A stretch of DNA of 64,000 nucleotides from NCBI RefSeq assembly GCF_019097595.1, contig NC_080734.1, positions 18,330,892 to 18,394,891 of the forward strand, written 5' to 3'. A program made the position numbers and the translations under genes. Source of the DNA: Hemibagrus wyckioides (lineage: Eukaryota; Chordata; Actinopteri; Siluriformes; Bagridae). Below, piece by piece: positions 56,581 to 64,000 of the stretch. Numbering within the stretch: position 1 is the stretch's first letter; the number at the start of each line of letters is the position of its first letter. The notes beneath the pieces are model-generated. The model saw only the letters and a program-made list of their open reading frames with translations. It made no database searches and was not told where the DNA came from.

Positions 56581-57983
56581 CAGCGTAAAAGCTGTGGGTA
56601 GAAAGAGATTTAATCTCATGCTGTGATCTCTCAGATTCTGATGTCAGAGGTGAGACTGTGAAACCAGTTTGGCACCAAAACTCCGACAGGAACACGTTCA
56701 GCAAACAAAATCCTCATCATTTTCCTTCATGTGCAAAGAAAGTTAATGCCAAATGCATACTACAGGAATTTCAGGGCTAGAAAAAGGAAAGAAATTAGCA
56801 TCAATCACAGAAAAAAAACCTCTTCTATCCAGACCTCTCTAAAGTGGGTGCAATTTGTACCCTGTAGCATTTGTGTGAACAACAACAGAGAAAATTTATA
56901 CCAAGCCACTCTAATTGCATATTCATTCAAAAATCCATTCAAGAGAAAATAAGCATGAGTGTTGTTTTTGTTGTTCAGCCTCTCCACACGCAGCTCAGAT
57001 CTGATCAGAGTCTGGTCCATCTTATTCTTCCGTACATATCACGCTAATCTACTTTTCAGCAGGGAAGAAGAATCAGACAAAAGACACTGGATAAGGTGGA
57101 CAAAGATAACAAAAAGAACATAAAGAGACAGATGTGTGGATTATAACCATCATGACAAAAATAAGGTGCTGCCTTTCTAATAGCAAATAATGGATAGAAG
57201 AATAGATATTCGATTATATAAAGATATAAAGAAAAGGAAAGGTCTGGCAGAATTATGTTTCAGGGAGAAGTGCAAAAAGAAATCGATTTCAATACAGGAT
57301 AAAAACTAGAAAGGCGTTCAAAAGACATAGATTTAGATGTTTCTTAATTCTCATCAGAGAATCACTAGTTTAACTCCACTATCATAGGATGGAGAGACCT
57401 GGAGAATGTTCACACTGGAAAAGCTGCAAGCCAGCCAGCATCCTCTCATCAAGTCTTCACTAAACCCAACATCTGTGGAGGCCCCTGCATTGTTCTAGGT
57501 CTTAAAATTGGGGCATTCCAGCTATTTCCAATGCCTTTAACTACATTCTATCCAACTGATTCTGCATTGCAAATTCTGTGTCAAGAAGAAATATTTGAGG
57601 CTTCAGCCTTCTCTACTGGAGATATTGGCAGCACTGGGCTCCTGAGGGAAAAGTTCTGGCTTCCTTTTAGACAGTTCAAAAACAACTCCTTCAGAAGTTC
57701 TCTGGATATCATTATTGATCTCATTATTTGTTAACATCAGTGACAATAGAGATATCAGTAGATTACAAAAGGACATCAACATGAGCAGCTGGAGGTCCAG
57801 AGGCTGTTTATTATGCTGTTTGAAGGTTTTAGTTATGACAGCTCCTGGAACAAAATATAATGTGTGGTTATTGGTGGGAATTTAATGTAGGTAGGTTTGG
57901 TCTTGGCGAAATAGATCTGCTACGCTGCTGTTCCTGCTGCTGGATGAGTACAGATACTTGACCCATTGATATATACTGGTATA
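55271..57983. other. Long noncoding stretch, nothing recognised
   Basis: (GTT)n lies at about 55806-55824 and (GA)n at about 56539-56578. Open frames up to 73 codons lack support. The segment 57430-57740 has a coding-like look but no recognisable domain. Confidence 0.4.
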
Positions 57984-58515
57984 CAGTTACCAGTATATTA
58001 GGAACACCTGTAGACCTACTCACTCGTGTAATTATTTAATCAGACAATCATGTGGCAGCAGTTCTGTGCATATATTCATGGACCAGCAGCTTCAAGTAAT
58101 GTTCTCATCAACCATCAGAGTGAGGGATCTCACTATTTTGAGTATGGCATGATTGTTGATACCAGATGTGCTGGTTTGAGTATTTTAGAAACTGATGATC
58201 TCCTGGGATTTTCACACACAACAGTCTCTGGAGTTTACACAGAATGGTGCAGAAAACAAAACTCATTGAGCAACAGTCCGTGTGGTGTGTGTGGAAACAC
58301 CTTGTTCATGACAAACGCTCAGAGGAAAATTGCCAACAAGAAGCTTATAGAAACTCAACTAATCACTGTATAAAAGTGAGCAAAAGGAATGCACTCAATA
58401 TCAAACCATGAGGTGGATGAGCTACAACAGCAGAAAGCCACATTGGGTTTCCCTCCTGTTTCCAAGAACAGGAATCTGAGGCTACAGTGAATACAGTCTC
58501 AGTCTGTGTTTTTGG
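57984..58515 (+). mobile_element. 5' half of a Tc1-type element (relic)
   Basis: TTAGGAACACCTGTAGACCT at the start, then CATGATTGTTGATACCAGAT, GATCTCCTGGGATTTTCACA, CAACAGTCTCTGGAGTTTAC, and TGAGCTACAACAGCAGAAAG with AAGAACAGGAATCTGAGGCT, in the order of a common fish Tc1-type transposase gene (N-terminal half). A related short piece is at 61559. The 3' half is missing and the relic joins another family at about 58515. Confidence 0.75.
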
Positions 58516-58872
58516 TTGCCTTTGTATGCTGTAACATTATAATTTCCCTTCACTGGAACTAAGAGACTCAAGCCCTGTTCCAGCATGATGATGCCCATGT
58601 ACACAAATCACAGAGCTCCATGAAGACATGGTGTGTTAAAGTTTTAACACACCATGACTCTGACTCAACTCAACCCCACTGAACACCTTTGGGATGAACT
58701 GGAACACCGACTGAACCCCAGACCTCCTCACTCTTACAACATCAGTGTCTGACCTCACTAATGCTCTTGTAGCTGACTGATCACTAATCCCCACAGACAC
58801 ACTCCAACATCTACTGGAACCTGGAGTAGGATGTGATTGATTTGGTGATCACATATGTTTTGCCATTTAATG
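58516..58872. mobile_element. Tc1-like remnant, 3' part
   Basis: TTCACTGGAACTAAGAGACT, CCCTGTTCCAGCATGATGAT (around the second catalytic Asp), ACCCCACTGAACACCTTTGG GATGAACTGG (around the last Glu) and GACCTCACTAATGCTCTTGT. It is the same family as the 9.5- and 63.0-kb copies. The right end GGTGATCACATATGTTTTGC is decayed. Confidence 0.65.
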
Positions 58873-58914
58873 TATTTTTCTACGTCTAAAGTAGCAATGA
58901 TTTATCATGCATTC

Positions 58915-59100
58915 ATTCATCTTCAGTACCAGCTCAAGGGTTGTGGAGGATCTGGAGGCTGTGGATCTCAGTAAAGATTTGGGGGAGTGGCAGAAAACCC
59001 ATTCAGGCACAGGGAACATGTGAAACACCACTAGAAATTTGACCAGTCAAGCTGGAGATCCTGAAGCTGTGAGGCAGCTATTTAATTCAACCTCGCTTCA
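58915..59100 (-). mobile_element. Degenerate V-SINE on the - strand
   Basis: ATTCATTCATCTTCAGTACC, GGGTTGTGGAGGATCTGGAG, GGCACAGGGAACATGTGAAA and CCTGAAGCTGTGAGGCAGC are the reverse order of the V-SINE 3' end, core and head. There are many substitutions and deletions. Confidence 0.6.
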
Positions 59101-59137
59101 ATTAAATGTAATAGAATAAAGCCAAATTAAAGACATG

Positions 59138-59285
59138 AGGGCGGTGGTAGCTCGAGCTTCTGGGTTGTTGATCAGAAGATAGACGTTCAAGCCCCAGCAC
59201 TGCCAAGCTGCCACATTTGGGCCCTTCAGCAAGGCCCTCAACCCACCTGCTCCTGGGGCTCTGACCCTGTGCAATGTCCAGTTTA
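59138..59285 (+). mobile_element. tRNA-headed SINE copy
   Basis: GGCGGTGGTAGCTCGAGCTT (A box region), GACGTTCAAGCCCCAGCACT (B box GTTCAAGCC), GCCAAGCTGCCACATTTGGG and CAGCAAGGCCCTCAACCCAC. This is the clearest copy of the family also seen at 22.3, 22.5 and 23.8 kb. The 3' tail is truncated. Confidence 0.7.
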
Positions 59286-59902
59286 GTCAATTTAAAAAAC
59301 AAATCCTAACATTAGCCCTAACATAGCCATGCTATAACACACCACTCTGGTGTGTTAGGGTCTCTTAATATAGCTGATAAGATCTTAAGCATTATGCATT
59401 TAGAACCCTTATATATATGTATATATTCTACATTTTCTGCAAATATTCTATAAATATATTTTACAAAATGCACATTTTACAGTCAAAAATTACTGCTTTA
59501 AAGAATTACAGATAAGAATCTAGAAAGATCTTGTCACCTAGGCTTGGATGATCCAGGTAGAGGACAGAACTCAGGCAAAGTAGGACAAGCGTAACCCTTT
59601 TCCCTTTAATTTGTTTTATACATTACCCAAGGATTTGCTTTAGACTAGAAGTGTAGTGTGCGGGAAGCAACATTATAGAGTGAATCCTGTAATATAAAGC
59701 CAAAAGAAGATGAATTCAGGTAATTTAGGGTGAAGAGCTTCGGAGAACTGGGGAAAGTAGGTCAAAGCTGCCGGTGGAGTTTATTTGCTTTCGCCTTCAT
59801 AAGTAGATTGTATTAAAATTCATACAGAGAGGAATGAAGAAAAGACAGCCAGTGAAAGAGATGATGGATGCAGGCTATGTGAATGATAATGATGTGTATT
59901 TA

Positions 59903-59912
<10 letters not shown>
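59286..59912. other. Noncoding stretch, nothing recognised
   Basis: AT-rich sequence with a short (TTTA)n run at its end. No features. Confidence 0.4.

Positions 59913-59986
<74 letters not shown>
59913..59986. repeat. (TA)n microsatellite, about 37 repeats
   Basis: Pure TA alternation after (TTTA)n at about 59897-59912. Confidence 0.97.
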
Positions 59987-59989
<3 letters not shown>

Positions 59990-60977
59990 CAAGCTCAGCA
60001 TGAGTTCGTTCATTTGGCTCAGAAAACGCTTCTGAAACTAGCTGAATGAAATTGATGAAGGATTCAATGGGATGGAACTGAAATGCCCTGACATTATTAC
60101 TCTCATATATACATATGTGTTGTTTGGGGGTTTGTTTTTCTATGTTATTCCTAGCATCACAGAATGTGGAATCTTAATGAACTATGATGATTGTTAATGT
60201 TCATTAATTGTCATGAATAATAACCCAAAGCACTTCGGACACGTCTGATTTACTCGTGTGTGTCTAATGAAAAGCTTTTTCTAAGTGATGCTTTTCTTTC
60301 AATCATGACTTCTGCCGCCGTCCCTGAGGCTATGTCCATCACCTCTCCTGAATTTGTTGCTGCAGTGTGTGTCAGGTGTGTTTGGTGAATGCATGATTTC
60401 AGGACAATTCAGGTTCATACACCAAAAGCAGAGCACTTTTGATCAAGGTCATGAGGTTATTTCATTCATCGAATCGCCCACTGGGCGTACATTATGGGTT
60501 ATATAATGAATATCAATGTTATCACTGCCAAAAATATACATTTTAGCAAGAGAATAAAGTCAAATTGATCTAGCGTTTGGAAGTATTAAACCGATTTCTA
60601 GACATTTCTACAAGCTCGAAATATCCAGTTCTCTGGGCAGATTGTTTATCTTGGAAATGTTGAAGCTTCAAAGTAGATAGAAATGATCTTCTATTTGGTA
60701 AAATCTAGATACTAGATCACTTTTACTAGATAAATATTTAAGATCTTTTCTCCTGCTAAGATGTTTTGTTTTTTTTTTTAGGTCACTAATGCACTAGCCC
60801 ACTTCTTTGTCTCATTCACACACACACACTTCCAGTTCACATGGAGTGGTGAGGCTGAACTCCTGTGCCCTCTCCTGCACACAGACACACACTATGGTCA
60901 TTGTTCGACTGTTGCTATGGCAGCCATCTCTGTCTCTCAGGTGACTAGATGGAGGATTTCAGGTTCACCCAAGAAGT

Positions 60978-61013
<36 letters not shown>

Positions 61014-61511
61014 ATGGAGTTAAAATAAATTAACATTATTGTTCTTTAGCATAAATACATACATCAGAAGTTTTTCAATTGAATTTTTTCAAGGATATAA
61101 GGATTTTCCCAATAACAGACGACACGTGATGAAGCTCTGCAGCCTTCTGTTCTATTCTTTATTTAGAACACCGAAGCCAAAAGCCGAATAACTTTGCCTT
61201 CTTCAGTGGTATCCACCAGCCGAGCCAAAAATAACCCACAACACACACATGCACAGACAGATGAGTGTTTATACTGTCAAGTGCAGGAGGGCACGCTGGG
61301 ATGGATTCCAGATGTTGCACAGGAACACTCTGTCCAGAGAGAGTACAGTGGTTCCTGAGTCTGCTCCTGGATACCCCCTGATTCACACACCTGGTTCAGC
61401 TTTTAGGAAACGGCAGTTAAGATTGGATATGGGAGTAAAATCATGGCCAGGGTTCAATAATACTTCAGTTGATCATTCATACATTCAGTGAGTTTTGTGT
61501 TTTTTCTTAGC

Positions 61512-61547
<36 letters not shown>

Positions 61548-61558
61548 GTCTGAGATAC
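59987..61558. other. Noncoding stretch with CT microsatellites
   Basis: (CT)n runs lie at about 60981-61011 and 61515-61545. No exon or known repeat was recognised. Confidence 0.45.
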
Positions 61559-61640
61559 AAGTCAAAAGCTTCAGCCAACGTTCACATGAAACATCAGAAT
61601 GAGGAAAAAATGCCATCTCAGTGACTGTGGATTAATGTAC
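61559..61640 (+). mobile_element. Small Tc1-type fragment
   Basis: AAGTCAAAAGCTTCAGCCAA CGTTCACATGAAACATCAGA then ATGAGGAAAAAATG and CATCTCAGTGACTGTGG match the segment just inside the 5' end of the family at 57984-58515. Confidence 0.6.
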
Positions 61641-62928
61641 AAATGTACAATTGTTCCTTATAAAATGGCCAGTATGTTTGTGTGTGTGTGTGTGTGTGTG
61701 TGCGTGCTTTAATTTCCCTATAGTGTGTACTATAACACAAGTGAAACACTAAGTTTCCATTTTGAAGAGGTGTTGAATTAATTCATTAATATTTACATAA
61801 AATATTTTTTATTTTTATTTAACGTTGAGGATCAAAATGACTCCCTCCCTTCTCAGTTTTTATAATCCTCTTCTCTGAATTGGCGCGCTTTCCACTTGTT
61901 CCTCCACTCCTTTTGTCTTCCAAGGACAGGGGTGAGGAAGTGTGTGTGTGTGTGTTGTTGTTGTGTATGTGTGTGTGTAGATGTCTTACCCTATTGGGAT
62001 GTTGTATATATTGCTTTTCTTCTATTAGCTAATGAACATCATACATCACGTATCAGCATCCCTGTTATCATCACTGCTCTATTATTCCGCTCGATCCCCA
62101 CCAGCGGTATTTGGAGCATGATCTCCAGTCATATGGCTCCGTGCTGCACAGTACTCCATTCTGCTTGGATAAACAATTCAGACCTTCTCAGGGTGTTTTG
62201 CCGAAGTCACAGCTCAGGTTATCTGAGGATAGTCTGAACCCTGAGTGGCCTCTTTTCTTTTACATGAGTGCTCTCTTAAGATGAATGATGAACCTCCACT
62301 TGCTGCTTACGGCTGAATGTTTTATTCCACTGATCCGTATAAACCATGATTTAATGATTAAAACCTGCTACACAGTAGGATGATGATGGTGGAAGTGACT
62401 TCTGGACTTGTGTGTGAACATACTGACTTCCTGACCTGATCCTTTGTTTGTAAATACAACATTTTGTGTATTAAGGCTTAGTATACAAAAATATTCTCAG
62501 GTAACAAATGGATAAATATTATCATTACCTTCGTCTGTACAAACAGAAATCCTAATAAGGGCCGTGTGTGTGTGTGTGTAAAAAAGGCTGTGAGCGTGTG
62601 ATGCTGTAACTATTACAAATCAGGCAACTTAAAATCGGTTAGTCGTTTAGACTCAGTGAGAGTCAGTGAGCTTCTCCGGGCAAAATACTTTCCCCTCTTT
62701 AGCTGAATCCTTTGAACGAACATCAAGTGAGAGACGGTACAGAACACATAATACAAAACACATGCCCGAAATACAAAATGTTTTATGCATGTTTTCAGTG
62801 ATTGAGAGAGGCTGAAGCTCTATATCTGGAGTTCATTCCTGGCAATTTAACCCACTGACTCACTGCTCGTCTAGCCACTGAAAAAGGAATTTATATTAAT
62901 AATCAGACCGAGGCTCGGGGCTCGGGGG
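61641..62928. other. Noncoding stretch with GT microsatellites
   Basis: (GT)n runs lie at about 61678-61702, 61938-61979 (interrupted by TTG) and 62564-62579. A 113-codon frame at 61896-62237 has no domain and includes repeat-coded Cys/Val runs, so I do not call it. Confidence 0.45.
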
Positions 62929-63045
62929 GCAGCGTGGAGAACTGCTCAGCTCCAGGGTACTCAGTACAGTCCTGAGCTTGGGTTACTGTATATGGAGAGT
63001 TGTATAGATTTTCTTTGTGTTCTCTGGTTTTCTTCACTATATAAG
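62929..63045 (+). mobile_element. V-SINE fragment cut by a Tc1-like insertion
   Basis: GGGGGGCAGCGTGGAGAACT (head), CAGTCCTGAGCTTGGGTTAC (decayed B box) and TGTGTTCTCTGGTTTTCTTC (core), then abruptly the terminal TACACTATATGGGCAAATG of a Tc1-like element. Confidence 0.6.
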
Positions 63046-63500
63046 ATACACTATATGGGCAAATGTTGTATGTAGACCCCGACTATCACCTGTATGTGGT
63101 CCTTACCCACACTGTTACCACAAAGTTGGAAAAACACAGTTGTATAGAATGTCTTTGTGTGCTGTAATTTCTCTTCACTGGAAATAAACCCTGTTCCAGC
63201 ATGACGATGCCCCTGTACACAAAGCACAGAGCTCCGTGAAGACATGGTGTGTTAATGTTGGAGCGAAAGAACTGGAGTGTCCTGCACTGAGCCCTGCCTC
63301 TCACTCGACCCCACTGGGATGCACTGGAACACCGATTGACCCCCAGACCTCTTACAACGTCTATGTCTGATCTCACTAATGCTCTTGTCTAATGTCTGAA
63401 TGATCACTAATCCCCACAGACACACTCCAACATATAGTGGAAAACCTTCCCAGAAGACTGGAAATTAGGAACAACATTACATTAATGCTTTTGTAATGTG
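63046..63500. mobile_element. Tc1-like nonautonomous remnant
   Basis: The left end is CACTATATGGGCAAATGTTG. The inside has CTGTTCCAGCATGACGATGC (second catalytic Asp region), CTCGACCCCACTGGGATGCA (last Glu region) and GATCTCACTAATGCTCTTGT. The right part TTCCCAGAAGACTGGAAATT is present, but the terminal repeat is decayed. Confidence 0.65.
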
Positions 63501-63539
63501 ACGTTCATTGGCAAGGTTCCATATTCTTCTGGGTGTATT

Positions 63540-63623
63540 GTTTAAAGATTCAAGATTGAAGAGGTTTATTGTCATGTGCACAGTGAAAACACAGTGGTTT
63601 AGACCATACAATGAAATTGGAAT

Positions 63624-63654
<31 letters not shown>
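63540..63654. repeat. Dispersed repeat tail plus (GT)n
   Basis: TTCAAGATTGAAGAGGTTTATTGTCATGTGCACAGTG and CACAGTGGTTTAGACCATAC AATGAAATT match a common fish repeat tail, followed by (GT)n at about 63626-63654. The family is not assigned. Confidence 0.5.
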
Positions 63655-63880
63655 ATGACATTTACATGTACAGCATTTGGCAGATGCTCTTATCCAAAAT
63701 GTCTTATAGAAGAGCTTTGAAGTCTCTATCCTGATGCTCAGTCACTAAATCAGAAGAAATACAGAATGATGAACAGGCGTCTAATCAGGGATGTGTTCCC
63801 GCCTGGCAGGATGTCGAGCAAATCCAGATCCGTGACCCTAACCAGAATACTCACGATACTGAACATGAGTAATTCATCAT
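63655..63880. repeat. Dispersed fish repeat, unassigned family
   Basis: GACATTTACATGTACAGCAT TTGGCAGATGCTCTTATCCA is a motif repeated widely in fish genomes. It continues with AGCTTTGAAGTCTCTATCCT and decays into unique sequence toward the window edge. Confidence 0.5.
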
Positions 63881-64000
63881 CACTCATTACTTACACATTC
63901 AACTTGAACCAGTTAAACTTCAAGCTTTTTATACTAACAGTAATCCATCTTGAAAATTGAATTGTTTCAGTCTTTGGAATCAATAACACTGTATTGTTCA

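Noticed and set aside
57430..57740. A coding-looking segment with a 67-codon frame
   Set aside because: No domain or splice sites could be identified; it is too little to call an exon.

Overview
This is vertebrate, almost certainly teleost, nuclear DNA. The evidence is two intron-containing genes in a vertebrate arrangement, dense (GT)n/(CT)n/(GATA)n microsatellites, several families of Tc1-like DNA transposons, and V-SINE (DANA-like) and tRNA-headed SINEs typical of fish. The repeat mixture suggests an ostariophysan, perhaps a catfish, but that is a weak guess. No operons, CRISPR arrays or prokaryotic features are present.

Host genes. The + strand holds the last four coding exons of scfd2 (Sec1 family domain containing 2) at 18152-18297, 25789-25923, 27363-27482 and 36282-36374. 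These four exons join in frame and end at a stop codon. The upstream exons of scfd2 were not recognised and probably lie left of the window. The - strand holds the complete four-exon rasl11b (RAS-like family 11 member B), coding positions 39628 down to 37947, 247 residues, with a TATA/CCAAT promoter near 39.89-39.93 kb. The genes are tail to tail, as SCFD2 and RASL11B are in human, and this supports both calls.

Layout. 1-3.95 kb is a GTGA-based tandem array running off the left edge. 4-18 kb is presumed scfd2 intron, holding CT, CA and GA arrays, a MITE, four tandem tRNA-like units (10.1-10.9 kb) and a 2.1-kb composite Tc1 element (13.7-15.8 kb) with an uninterrupted DD34E transposase ORF. 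18-36 kb is the 3' part of scfd2. Its introns hold a 1.9-kb polypurine array (19.56-21.48 kb) and a 6.5-kb minisatellite with a 25-bp unit (27.90-34.38 kb). 36.4-37.3 kb is the short convergent intergenic region. 37.3-40 kb is rasl11b. 40-64 kb has no host exon I can support. It is relic Tc1-like elements, V-SINEs, long TA and GATA arrays, a possible decayed DIRS-like retroelement, and unique noncoding DNA.

I found no clear new molecular system. The best candidates for a second look are the head-to-head Tc1 composite with outward 3' ends and an intact transposase reading frame, the giant intronic minisatellite with regional variant structure, the scfd2 exon whose acceptor follows a pure TG repeat, and the tandem tRNA-like units.
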